Assembly (NCBI GenBank): GCA_022822205.1
Contig: JAJECC010000034.1
Coordinates: forward strand, 1-34,814
DNA from: Rhodospirillales bacterium
GTDB lineage: Bacteria > Pseudomonadota > Alphaproteobacteria > Rhodospirillales > UBA2165
Length of the DNA stretch: 34,814 bases
Direction of reading: 5' to 3'
Part shown: in pieces, positions 17,582 to 25,676 of the stretch
Numbering within the stretch: position 1 is the first letter of the stretch
Layout of the letters: each line of letters opens with the position of its first letter
Position numbers and translations under genes: made by a program
Notes under the pieces: generated by a model
Seen by the model: only the letters and a program-made list of their open reading frames with translations
The model's database searches: none
What the model was told of the DNA's origin: nothing

Positions 17582-18681
17582 ACGTGATCCACCGGGAACG
17601 CCAAGAGCGCCTCTTCGCGGCCATGGCCGACGAAGACGTGGATGGGGTGATGTCCTGGGGGAACGCATGGCAATGCGATTACCTCCGCTATGTCTCCGAT
17701 TATTCGGTGCTGGAGGGGGATGCCATCGCCATCATTTTGATCGACGGCGACCTCCATTTAATTGTCGAAGGGGAGACGGAAGCCGGGCGGGCCCGCGCCA
17801 AATGCCCCGGTGCGACCGTGGAGGCCGCCGACGATCTGGTTGGGGCGGCGCGCCGGTATCTCGCCAAGCTGGGCAACCGGCAAATCGTGACCGCACCCCG
17901 GACCCTGCTGCCTTATGGCTTGGCGCCGGAAAACCTCGACCGGGCCGCCGCGGACGGAACGGATTTGCTGGACCGGCTCCTCATGACCAAGTCGCCCGCG
18001 GAGATCGACGCCATGCGCCGGGCGACGGAAATGGCGGATGCCGGCTACCGGGTGTTTCGCGACGCGGCCGAGCCGGGGGTGGCGGAGTTTGAACTGGTCG
18101 CGGAAATCGAAGGCTATTTCCGCGAAGCAGGGTCTCCGGAAAATTTCATGATCATCGGCTCGGGCGGGCAGGAAGTGCGGGGCATGCATCCGGCGGGTGA
18201 GCGGCGGCTCCGGGAAGGAGACCTGGTAACGACCGAACTCAGCCCCTGTGTGGACGGCTATTTCTCGCAAATCTGCCGGACCCTGGTGATCGGCGAGCCG
18301 AGCCGGGTCCAGCAAGACGCGTTCCAGGTCTATATCGACGCCATGAAAGCGGGATTCTCGGTGCTCAAGGCGGGCGTCACCGCGAGCGAGGTGGCCAAGG
18401 CGGAGAACGACGTGTTTCGCGACTACGGCCTCGAGGAATATACCACCAGCGAATACACGAGGGTCCGCGGACACGGGCTGGGGCTGTTCCTGGATACCAA
18501 ACCCCACATACTTGAGGATGTGGACACCGTGCTGGAGGAAGGCGCGTTCTGCATCGTGCACCCGAATACATACCATCCGGTGGCCGGCTATATGGTGTTG
18601 GGCGACGCGGCGCTGGTCACCAAGGACGGCTATCGGACCTTCAGCTCGACCCCCGCCGAACTTCTTTCGACGGTTGGGTAG
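17578..18681 (+). CDS. Creatinase/M24-fold protein with degenerate metal site
   Basis: A 367-residue protein with a creatinase N-terminal domain (residues 1-135) and a C-terminal pita-bread M24 domain. In metal-dependent members five ligands (D, D, H, E, E) are conserved. Here the first aligns to E220 (TTELSPC), the second to Q231 (SQICRT), the histidine is kept at H299 (GHGLGL), the third acid is H328 (IVHPNTY) and the last is G342 (VLGDAAL). Four of five positions are changed, as in metal-free creatinase-type hydrolases, so a prolidase or aminopeptidase role is unlikely. It overlaps hyuB by 4 bp. Cleavage of a guanidino, carbamoyl or ring-opened product of HyuAB is a reasonable guess. Confidence 0.82.
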   Translation: MNVIHRERQERLFAAMADEDVDGVMSWGNAWQCDYLRYVSDYSVLEGDAIAIILIDGDLHLIVEGETEAGRARAKCPGATVEAADDLVGAARRYLAKLGNRQIVTAPRTLLPYGLAPENLDRAAADGTDLLDRLLMTKSPAEIDAMRRATEMADAGYRVFRDAAEPGVAEFELVAEIEGYFREAGSPENFMIIGSGGQEVRGMHPAGERRLREGDLVTTELSPCVDGYFSQICRTLVIGEPSRVQQDAFQVYIDAMKAGFSVLKAGVTASEVAKAENDVFRDYGLEEYTTSEYTRVRGHGLGLFLDTKPHILEDVDTVLEEGAFCIVHPNTYHPVAGYMVLGDAALVTKDGYRTFSSTPAELLSTVG

Positions 18682-18690
18682 GGAGGCACG

Positions 18691-19728
18691 GTGCGGCGCG
18701 GCCTGCTTTCCTGGTCCGAGACGGAGGTTCCTCCCGCCGTCCTGGAGGACCGGCTCGCCCGGCTTCGAGGGCACATGGCGGGCGAGGGACTGGACGCCCT
18801 GCTGGTCTACACCAACTTTCCCCGCCCGGCCGCCGTCTCCTACCTCACCCATTTTGTACCTTATTGGTCGCAAGGGATGCTGATCGTGCCGCCGGAAGGG
18901 GCGCCCGTCCTGGCGGTGAGCCTCTCCAAGCGGGTCTCCAACTGGATCCGGGAGACGGCCCATGTGTCCGAGATCATCAATACGCCGAACCTGGGCAGGG
19001 AACTGGCGGCCCGTTTGAAGAGCGGCGGCCACATCCGTGTCGGCGCGGTGGAACTGAATCGTCTGCCGGGCGCGGTCATCAACGCTCTCGAGGCCGAATA
19101 TCCGGACATTGAACTCACCGACTCGACCGCGCTCTACCAGGACTTCCGGGCAACGGCGGACGAGACGGAAATTGCCCTGTCCCGCCGGGCGGCGGAGATC
19201 GCCCGGACGGCATTGGCGTTGGCAAGGCCGGGCGACGCCGCCGTTCAGGCGGATATCCTCTCGGCCATCGAACGCTCCGCCCGAATGGCGGGGTGTGAGG
19301 AAATTTTGATCGATGTGGCCGAAGACCTCGCTGCCGACGGCCGGTTCCGCCGCCTCGACGGCCCGACGGCCTTCAAGGACCGCTACGCCGTACGCCTTTC
19401 CGTCGCCTACAAGGGACATTGGGTGCGTCTTGCCCGAAGCTTCGATCAACGTTGGCCCGAAGACCGGGCCAATGAGCTGGAAGCTCACATCGCCTCCGCG
19501 GCCGGCTCGGCGGATACGAGCGGCCTTCCGGGTTTCTCCACGGGGCCGATTGGACTGGAGGCCTGTATCGGCACGCTGCCCCTTCAGTCAATCGTCAAGC
19601 CGGCCGCCGGGCAGATCGTCTCCGTCAACCGAACATGGCATGACGAGGGGGGCGCCTGGCTGGCAAGCGATCCCGTGCTGGCCGGTCCTGACGGAAACAC
19701 CTCTGGTAGCGTGGCATTACTTATCTGA
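18691..19728 (+). CDS. Second creatinase/M24-fold protein, strongly degenerate
   Basis: A 345-residue protein with GTG start at 18691 preceded by GGGAGG. The N-terminal creatinase domain is clear (RLRGHMAGEGLDALLVYTNF and YLTHFVPYWSQGMLIV). The C-terminal half keeps the M24 outline (DETEIALSRRAAEIARTAL) but the usual metal positions are lost: YKGHWVRLARSF replaces the YxGYxSDxTRTF-type strand with Arg at the Asp site, and the HGxG motif is absent. It lies 9 bp after the first M24-fold gene, so they are an operon. It may be a structural partner forming a heteromer with that protein. Independent catalysis is doubtful. Confidence 0.72.
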   Translation: MRRGLLSWSETEVPPAVLEDRLARLRGHMAGEGLDALLVYTNFPRPAAVSYLTHFVPYWSQGMLIVPPEGAPVLAVSLSKRVSNWIRETAHVSEIINTPNLGRELAARLKSGGHIRVGAVELNRLPGAVINALEAEYPDIELTDSTALYQDFRATADETEIALSRRAAEIARTALALARPGDAAVQADILSAIERSARMAGCEEILIDVAEDLAADGRFRRLDGPTAFKDRYAVRLSVAYKGHWVRLARSFDQRWPEDRANELEAHIASAAGSADTSGLPGFSTGPIGLEACIGTLPLQSIVKPAAGQIVSVNRTWHDEGGAWLASDPVLAGPDGNTSGSVALLI

Positions 19729-19749
19729 ATCGTTGGTGGGATTCCCAAG

Positions 19750-19767
19750 AAGGGGCAAATCCCTTTT
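19750..19767. terminator. Possible weak terminator between convergent genes
   Basis: AAGGG (19750-19754) pairs with CCCTT (19761-19765) around a 6-base loop, with a short T run to 19767. It lies between the convergent M24-fold gene and class III aminotransferase gene. The stem is short, so it is a weak candidate. Confidence 0.35.
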
Positions 19768-19799
19768 GGTGCCGGCAGGGCCCGCCGGATTTCGCCGGC

Positions 19800-21170
19800 C
19801 TATGCGTCCACCCGGCTCAAGGCGGCATGGACCGCATCCACCGCCGTATCCACGTGCGAATTCCCGAATACCAGCGGCGGCGAAAAGATCATCTTGTTGG
19901 CCTGAATCCGAACCCAGACATTCGCGTCCATGCAGCTTTTCTGAATGGCCGTCAAATAGGGGTCGAAAGCCGGGAACGGCTCCTTGGTCCCGCGGTCCTT
20001 GACGAATTCGACGGCCAGCATCAGACCGACGCCCCGGACGTCGCCGACGCTGGGATATTCGGTGAGTTCACCCAGCCGTTCGAGGAAATAGCCGCCGACC
20101 GCGCCGGCATTCGCCGGCAGGTCCTCCTCGATCACGATGTCCAGATTGGCGAGCGCCGCGGCGCACGCGAGCGGATGACCGGAATAGGTGTAGCCGTGCA
20201 TGATCGGCGCCATGGGATCATCCTTGTCCCAGGCCTCGACGATACGTTTATTCACGACCGTCGCGCCCAACGGCACGTAGCCCGAATTGATTCCCTTGGC
20301 GAGACACATAATGTCCGGTTTGACGCCCCAGTGGCGGCTGCCGAACATCGTCCCCGTCCGCCCGAAGCCGGTGACGACTTCATCGGCGATCAGCAGCACG
20401 TCGAACCTGTCGCAGACCTCGCGGACCCGGGGCCAGAAATTGGCGGGCGGAACGATCATCCCGCCGGCGCCCTGCACCGGTTCGGCGATAAACGCCGCCA
20501 CCGTATCGGCGCCCTGGTGCTCGATTTCGCGCGCCAGCATGTCCGCGCAGATCTCGCCAAGCTCCTCGGGATCCTCGGTCCAGGCGTTGCGATAGAGATG
20601 GGGGCTGTCTATGTGAAAGCTGCCCGGCATCATCGGTTCGAACGCGCGGCGCCACGGGATGCCGCCGCTCACCGACAACCCGCCGAAATGAACCCCGTGG
20701 TAGGCATTCTTCAGCGAAAAGAATTTGGTCTTTTCCGGTTTGCCGGCCAGTTTCCAGTATTGCCGGGATAGCTTCAGCGCGCCCTCGACGGCGTCGGACC
20801 CGCCGGACGAAAACATGACCCGCGCCATATCTTCGGGCTCCAGCATCTCCATCAGCAATGCCGAGAGGGCAATGGACGGCGGGTTGGATGCGTTTCCGAA
20901 GGTGTTGTAGTAAGCCAGCTTGTCCAGCTGGTCTATGATCGCGTTCTTAATCTCGGGGCGGTTATGCCCGACATTGACGTTCCAGAGGCTGGCGGTGCAA
21001 TCCAGATACGCCTTTCCGCTCACATCGGTGATGTGGACACCATCGCCGCCGCTGACGATGACCGGCGGATTCTCGGCGGATACCTTCGGATCGATCATCG
21101 GATGCCAGACATGCCGGGCATTGTTTTCGATGATGAAGTTCGTGTCGCCGGCGCGTCTTTGGTTGCTCAC
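19800..21170 (-). CDS. Class III PLP aminotransferase (omega-aminotransferase type)
   Basis: A 456-residue fold type I aminotransferase. Key residues are the phosphate-cup MFSSGGSDAVEGALKL, aromatic-stacking region NAYHGVHFG, E230 in AEPVQGAGG, the PLP aspartate D263 (IADEVVTGFGRTG) and the Schiff-base lysine K292 (LAKGINSGY). The GTG at 21170 is preferred: GAGGAT lies about 8 bases upstream and the N-terminus MSNQRRAGDTN then fits the family. The frame stays open far upstream, but that extension is antisense to the sulfatase gene and is rejected. Members transfer amino groups from taurine, beta-alanine, 4-aminobutyrate or diamines to pyruvate. It is divergent from the sulfatase-IclR pair. 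Confidence 0.9.
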   Translation of the reverse strand: MSNQRRAGDTNFIIENNARHVWHPMIDPKVSAENPPVIVSGGDGVHITDVSGKAYLDCTASLWNVNVGHNRPEIKNAIIDQLDKLAYYNTFGNASNPPSIALSALLMEMLEPEDMARVMFSSGGSDAVEGALKLSRQYWKLAGKPEKTKFFSLKNAYHGVHFGGLSVSGGIPWRRAFEPMMPGSFHIDSPHLYRNAWTEDPEELGEICADMLAREIEHQGADTVAAFIAEPVQGAGGMIVPPANFWPRVREVCDRFDVLLIADEVVTGFGRTGTMFGSRHWGVKPDIMCLAKGINSGYVPLGATVVNKRIVEAWDKDDPMAPIMHGYTYSGHPLACAAALANLDIVIEEDLPANAGAVGGYFLERLGELTEYPSVGDVRGVGLMLAVEFVKDRGTKEPFPAFDPYLTAIQKSCMDANVWVRIQANKMIFSPPLVFGNSHVDTAVDAVHAALSRVDA

Positions 21171-21198
21171 TTTATCAATCCTCGTGCCTGTCAATAAT

Positions 21199-21215
21199 GT
21201 TTCTTTATTAGAAAC
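21199..21215. promoter_or_regulatory. Operator-like palindrome GTTTCT-N5-AGAAAC
   Basis: A perfect 6-bp inverted repeat around TTATT lies in a markedly AT-rich stretch (about 21171-21240) between the divergent aminotransferase and sulfatase genes. An IclR-family regulator is encoded just after the sulfatase, and TTTC-N-GAAA symmetry is similar to sites known for that family. It is a plausible autoregulatory and divergent control site (inference). Confidence 0.45.
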
Positions 21216-21359
21216 TAATTTTCTTTTATAAAAATAATAGTATCCTGCGCGAGCGATGGTCAAGGTGATTGCCGGGTCATTGACGAGCGGAAGATGACGT
21301 TGGGGAGTGATGCCGGACGCCGTTGCAGGACCTGAACAGGAATCCGAGGGGTAGGATGA

Positions 21360-22847
21360 ATGACGACCGAAACACCGAACATCGTTCTGATCATGACCGA
21401 CAACCAGCCGGCCGATGCGGTCGGCTGTTACGGCAATCGTGAGATTTACACGCCGAACCTGGATGCCTTGGCGGCGGCCGGTATCCGCTTCGACAACGCG
21501 TACTGTCCGAACGCGATGTGCTCGCCCTCCAGGGCGTCGGTGTGGTCCGGCCGCATGCCGTGCCAGCACGGGGTCCATACCTGGCTGAACGACCAGTTGA
21601 TGGATCAGTGGCCGGACGGCTGGAACGCCCTCTCCGAATTCGAGACCCTGCCCGAGATTCTGGGCGGTCATGGCTACGCCACCGCGATGATCGGAAAATA
21701 TCATCTCGGCAAACTGGACAAGGCCCAGAACGGCATCGAGCACTGGATCACCATGTCCCGCGGTCACACGCTGGACTTTTACGGCAACGAGATGACGGTC
21801 AACGGCGACACCTTCATCCACGAGGGGCATTCCGTCGACTTCTTCACCGACAAGGCCGTCGAGTATATTGCGGAACGGAAAGCTTCTCCCGACCAGCCCT
21901 TCCTGATGCTGCTGCCCTATAACGGGCCGTACGGTCATTGGCCGGCGATCAAGGGGCCGGCCAAGAACGAATTTTGGGAGAAATACGCGGATATGCCGTT
22001 GAGTTCGGTCCCCCGCGAAGGTCTGAATCCCAAGGCGATCGAAATCTACAACCTCTCCATGAAATGGCTGCACCGAGGCAAGGGCGGCCCGGATTTCTCC
22101 TCCCTGCTGCAGCTGCCCAATAACCTGACGTCTTTGCGCAACTACTATTCCCAGGTCAGCGTCATCGATCGTGGTGTCGGCAGGGTCATGGAGGCGCTGG
22201 ACCGGAACGGTTTTGCGGAGAACACCATTGTCGTCTACACTGCGGATCACGGCTTCTCTCTCGGCCATCATGGGTTCTGGGGACACGGGCAGGCTACCTG
22301 GCCGTCAAACGCCTTCCGCATCGCCTACAACATCCCGCTGTTGATCTGGGGGCCGGGCGTCCTCGGCCAAAGCGGCGTCGAGGACGCCTATGTCAACAGC
22401 ACCGATCTGTTCGCGACGCTGCTTGCGCAGCTCGGCTTGTGGGACGGGATCAAACGGGACGATATCCCGTCGCGTAATTTCGCCCATTTGCTGAACGGCG
22501 GGACGGGCGAGTGGACCGACGAGGTGTTCATCGAACAGGAGGAGACCCGGGCCTACCGCTCCCCCGAATGGTCCTATTTCAAGCGGTTCGGCGGCAGCGG
22601 CGCCTACCCCCTGGAACATGAGCTCTATGACCTCACCAATGACCCGGACGAGCGGAACAATTTGTCGGGCCGGCCGGATTGCCGAGGCAAGGAGGACGAG
22701 CTCTCCCACAGGATCGACGATTTTTTCGACACGTATGCGGATCCGAAGTTCGACCTCTGGCACGGCGGTTCGGTGAAATCCAACAGCTCCCGCCCGTGGT
22801 TGTGGAGGGATGCCTGGGGCGAGAGCTGGCGGCCGGTGGCTTTGTAG
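21360..22847 (+). CDS. Type I sulfatase (formylglycine-dependent)
   Basis: A 495-residue alkaline-phosphatase-superfamily sulfatase. Calcium-site residues are in LIMTDNQPADAVGCYG (residues 10-25). The maturation motif is C54-S-P-S-R58, with ASVWSG following, so Cys54 should be converted to formylglycine. A second metal motif, YTADHGFSLGHHGFWGHG, and the C-terminal subdomain ending LYDLTNDPDERNNLSGR are present. There is no signal peptide, so it is cytoplasmic. GGGGTAGGA precedes the ATG at 21360. Members hydrolyse choline-sulfate, aryl or carbohydrate sulfates, and some act on phosphonate esters. The IclR gene follows within about 26 bp and probably controls it. Confidence 0.9.
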   Translation: MTTETPNIVLIMTDNQPADAVGCYGNREIYTPNLDALAAAGIRFDNAYCPNAMCSPSRASVWSGRMPCQHGVHTWLNDQLMDQWPDGWNALSEFETLPEILGGHGYATAMIGKYHLGKLDKAQNGIEHWITMSRGHTLDFYGNEMTVNGDTFIHEGHSVDFFTDKAVEYIAERKASPDQPFLMLLPYNGPYGHWPAIKGPAKNEFWEKYADMPLSSVPREGLNPKAIEIYNLSMKWLHRGKGGPDFSSLLQLPNNLTSLRNYYSQVSVIDRGVGRVMEALDRNGFAENTIVVYTADHGFSLGHHGFWGHGQATWPSNAFRIAYNIPLLIWGPGVLGQSGVEDAYVNSTDLFATLLAQLGLWDGIKRDDIPSRNFAHLLNGGTGEWTDEVFIEQEETRAYRSPEWSYFKRFGGSGAYPLEHELYDLTNDPDERNNLSGRPDCRGKEDELSHRIDDFFDTYADPKFDLWHGGSVKSNSSRPWLWRDAWGESWRPVAL

Positions 22848-22873
22848 TCGGCACCCGGCCGGAAGATTGCCGT

Positions 22874-23665
22874 TTGAGGCAGGCGAATGAAGCGGCGCGC
22901 AATAGGGACGATGGTTTGAAAACGATCAGGAAGGCCCTGGACGTCCTGGACCAGTTCACCGAAACCCGTCCGGTGCTGGGGATAACCGAGATCAGTCACG
23001 CCACGGGCATCAATAAATCCATCGTCCACAAGATTCTTGGCACGTTGATGGAAAGCGACTTGATCGCCCGCGATGCCGATACCCGCCGCTATCGATTGGG
23101 GCCCGGGATCGTCAAGCTCGCCGGCCGGCATTTGGCCAACCTCAGACCGCTGGATATTGCGCGGCCCCACCTGCTTCGGCTGTGGGAGGAGACGGCGGAA
23201 ACCATTCATTTCGTCGTCCAGCAGGACCTGTCGATCATGATCGCCCAGGTCTATGAAAGCCCGCGGACGTTGCGGGTTTCTTCGCATCTCGGCGAAGTCG
23301 TGGCGCTGCACTGCTCGGCGGCCGGCAAGGTATTTTTGGCGTTCGGCGGTTCGGACCAGCTGGAACGCCTCATCGATGGCGGCCTGGAAGCCTCGACGCC
23401 GAACACCATCGTGGAGCCGGACGTGCTGAGAGCCGAACTGAGCAAGGTTCGCCGTGACGGCTACAGCCTGAGCAGGGAAGAGTACGAGATCGATTTCTGC
23501 TCCCTGGCGGCGCCGGTATTCGACTCCGCGGGCGGCATGCCGGGCGCCGTCGCCATCGCCCTGCCGCCGAGCCGGTTCAACGCCAGGCGAATTTCCGAAT
23601 TAAGCGGAAAATTACTGAACGCGACCCGCGCCATCATGAATGAGTTCGGCGCCACACCGCGGTAG
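22874..23665 (+). CDS. IclR-family transcriptional regulator
   Basis: A 263-residue regulator. The N-terminal winged helix-turn-helix covers about residues 15-80 (GITEISHATGINKSIVHKIL, then RRYRLGPG); the C-terminal IclR effector domain follows, with LHCSAAGKVFLAF and LSREEYEIDFCSLAAPVFD. The start is uncertain. TTG at 22874 has GGAAG eight bases upstream; a later TTG at 22916 has AGGGAC and would shorten the protein by 14 residues. No ATG is available in frame before the HTH. It follows the sulfatase closely and likely regulates that gene and perhaps the divergent aminotransferase, through the palindrome at 21199-21215 (inference). Confidence 0.88.
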   Translation: MRQANEAARNRDDGLKTIRKALDVLDQFTETRPVLGITEISHATGINKSIVHKILGTLMESDLIARDADTRRYRLGPGIVKLAGRHLANLRPLDIARPHLLRLWEETAETIHFVVQQDLSIMIAQVYESPRTLRVSSHLGEVVALHCSAAGKVFLAFGGSDQLERLIDGGLEASTPNTIVEPDVLRAELSKVRRDGYSLSREEYEIDFCSLAAPVFDSAGGMPGAVAIALPPSRFNARRISELSGKLLNATRAIMNEFGATPR

Positions 23666-23746
23666 GCGTCCGATTTCAACAAATCCGCCGGGTTTTGGCG
23701 GTAGTTGTGTCCGTCGGCCAGGGCAAAGGCGGGGCGGACCTTGAAA

Positions 23747-25093
23747 TCAGGCGGGCAGCGCGAACGTCCCGGGATCGATCCGGTTGACGGCATCGCTCAC
23801 CGCCTCGCAAATCCGGCTCACTTCCGGTGCGGTTACGATCAGCGGCGGGGTGAGCACGATGGTCCCGGCGCGCATGCCCAGGAGTACGCCGTGCTCGCGC
23901 CGGACATAGCGCGGAAGGTCCCGGTGCAGCGCCGGCGCGGCGTCGGAAAGCGGCCGGCGGGTCTCCTTGTCGGCGACCAGCTCCACGCCGATCATCAGGC
24001 CCCGCCCCCGGATATCCCCGACGAACGGATGGGATGCCAGCCGCGACAGTTCGTCGAGAAACTGCGCGCCCCGCGCCCGGCTGTTTTCCAAAAGGTTCTC
24101 GCGTTCGATGATGTCGAGATGGGCGGACGCGACGGCGCACCCGGCATTGTGGCCGGCATAGGAATTGCCCGGGCCGGCGCCGTCGACCGCGTCCGCGAGC
24201 CGGCCGTCCAGCAGCAGGGCGGCGAGCGGCGCGTAGCCGCTGGCGATTCCCTTCGCCACGACGACGATGTCCGGCTCCAGGCCGTAATCGTTCGACGTGA
24301 ACCACGCGCCCGCGCGGCCGAACGCCGTCACCACCTCGTCCGCGACGAAGAGTATCCCGTGCCGTTTGAGCACCGCCGTCATGCGCGGCCAGTAGTCGTC
24401 GGGGAGGGGAATCATGCCGCCCGGGCCGATCACCAGTTCGCCGAACATGGCGGCGATGGTCTCCGGCCCGTGTTCGGCGATGACCGATTGCAGCTCGTCG
24501 ACGCAGAAGTCCGTCATGTCCCGGTTGCCGTAGCGTTCCGGGTGGTAGGGACGGGGCGCGGTGAGCTGTATCACCTCGTCCGGGGCCCCGGCGACGCCCG
24601 GGACGCCGCCCGCCAGTTCCACGCCCCCGGACGTTCCGCCGTGGTAGGCGCCCCGGTGGGTCAGCACCTTGCGCCGTTCGGGCCGGCCGTTCCGGAAGTG
24701 ATAGAGGCGGACGAGCTGCAGCGCATGGTCGTCCGCCTCGCCCCCGCCGCTCATGAACCGCGCGCGGCGGATATTGCCGGGCGCCAGTTGGATCAGTTTC
24801 TCGGCAAGCTCCGTCGCCGGCATGCTGGAAAAATCGAAGCCGATGGAGAAGTGGGCCAGCCGTTCCATTTGCCGGGCCGCGGCCTCGGCGAGTTCGGCGC
24901 GGCCATGGCCGACCAGGTTGAACCACGCGCCCCCCTGGGCGTCCAGGTACGCCCGGCCGTCCACATCCCAGACCGTCGCGCCCTTGCCGTGGCTCAGCAC
25001 CACCGTGTCGGCGCCCCCGCCGCCGCCCGGATGCTGGACGGCGTTGCGGTCCCGTTCGGCCCATTCCTCGCCGGTCGTCCGTTGTTCTGTCAT
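23747..25093 (-). CDS. Class III PLP aminotransferase, second copy
   Basis: A 448-residue class III aminotransferase, only distantly similar to the other two in the window. PLP aspartate D252 (FVADEVVTAFGRAGAW) and lysine K281 (VAKGIASGYAPL) are present. The phosphate-cup segment reads FMSGGGEADDHALQL, and the usual EPVQG-type turn is FGELVIGPGG, so the substrate pocket differs from typical omega-aminotransferases. An N-terminal run of five glycines (HPGGGGGADT) precedes the domain. ATG at 25093 is preferred; a TTG at 25114 is in frame. It lies 23 bp after the small NTF2-like gene, suggesting an operon, and is convergent with the IclR gene. Substrate unknown. Confidence 0.87.
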   Translation of the reverse strand: MTEQRTTGEEWAERDRNAVQHPGGGGGADTVVLSHGKGATVWDVDGRAYLDAQGGAWFNLVGHGRAELAEAAARQMERLAHFSIGFDFSSMPATELAEKLIQLAPGNIRRARFMSGGGEADDHALQLVRLYHFRNGRPERRKVLTHRGAYHGGTSGGVELAGGVPGVAGAPDEVIQLTAPRPYHPERYGNRDMTDFCVDELQSVIAEHGPETIAAMFGELVIGPGGMIPLPDDYWPRMTAVLKRHGILFVADEVVTAFGRAGAWFTSNDYGLEPDIVVVAKGIASGYAPLAALLLDGRLADAVDGAGPGNSYAGHNAGCAVASAHLDIIERENLLENSRARGAQFLDELSRLASHPFVGDIRGRGLMIGVELVADKETRRPLSDAAPALHRDLPRYVRREHGVLLGMRAGTIVLTPPLIVTAPEVSRICEAVSDAVNRIDPGTFALPA

Positions 25094-25116
25094 GGTCGGG
25101 TTCCGGGCCTCCAATT

Positions 25117-25509
25117 CTAATGGGTCGAGAAGGTCTTGGAGACGATCTTCCAGACCCCGTCCCGTTTCAGCAAATGCATGTAGTCGGTGAAGTCATGCGG
25201 GCCGAAGCCGGTTTCCCTCAAAACCGCCGACGCCGCATTGTTGGTGATCGAGAGGTGTTCGATGTCGTAGCGGGGGTCCGGGCCGGGGGCCGGGCCCGCG
25301 CCCGGCGATTTGAGCGGCGGGTTCGACGCGACCTGCCTGAAGAACGGCTCGGGCGTTCCGGCGACCAGCCTGTCGCCCACATATCCGTTCATCACGGCGT
25401 CGTCCGCGAACGCGCCGCGAAGAACGGGAATGTCCGCGTTGACGTAACCCTCGATGTACCGCTCGATCACGGCGACGACATCCAACTCGTCCCTGGAGGT
25501 CCCGGCCAT
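25117..25509 (-). CDS. Small NTF2-like (SnoaL/lumazine-binding-like) protein
   Basis: A 130-residue protein with the cone-shaped NTF2-like pattern: helix 1 (VAVIERYIEGYVNADIPVLR), an early FADDAVMNGYV, and the terminal strand pair DYMHLLKRDGVWKIVSKTF. Homologues are often annotated as nuclear transport factor 2 family or putative lumazine-binding; they serve as small enzymes or binding domains. AAAGGAGA precedes the ATG at 25509. It is co-oriented and nearly contiguous with the downstream class III aminotransferase gene. No catalytic residues can be assigned. Confidence 0.75.
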   Translation of the reverse strand: MAGTSRDELDVVAVIERYIEGYVNADIPVLRGAFADDAVMNGYVGDRLVAGTPEPFFRQVASNPPLKSPGAGPAPGPDPRYDIEHLSITNNAASAVLRETGFGPHDFTDYMHLLKRDGVWKIVSKTFSTH

Positions 25510-25676
25510 TCCGTCTCCTTTCCCGGCTCCTTCCCGTCCACCGGTTATATAGGGCGGCGGCGGCCAAGGCGAACTTTAGCGGTGATGGAGGCGTCGGCCG
25601 ACAGCCTGGCCTAGCCGTAGCACTCCTCGATACGCAGCCCGCGTAAAGATTGATGTAAATCATAAAAATACAAATT

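Noticed and set aside
17758..19488. A 576-codon minus-strand frame across the M24-fold pair
   Set aside because: It is a shadow of the two plus-strand genes, which have ribosome sites and tight operon spacing.
21171..22286. N-terminal extension of the class III aminotransferase to 22286
   Set aside because: The extension is antisense to the sulfatase gene; the GTG at 21170 has a ribosome site and matches family length.
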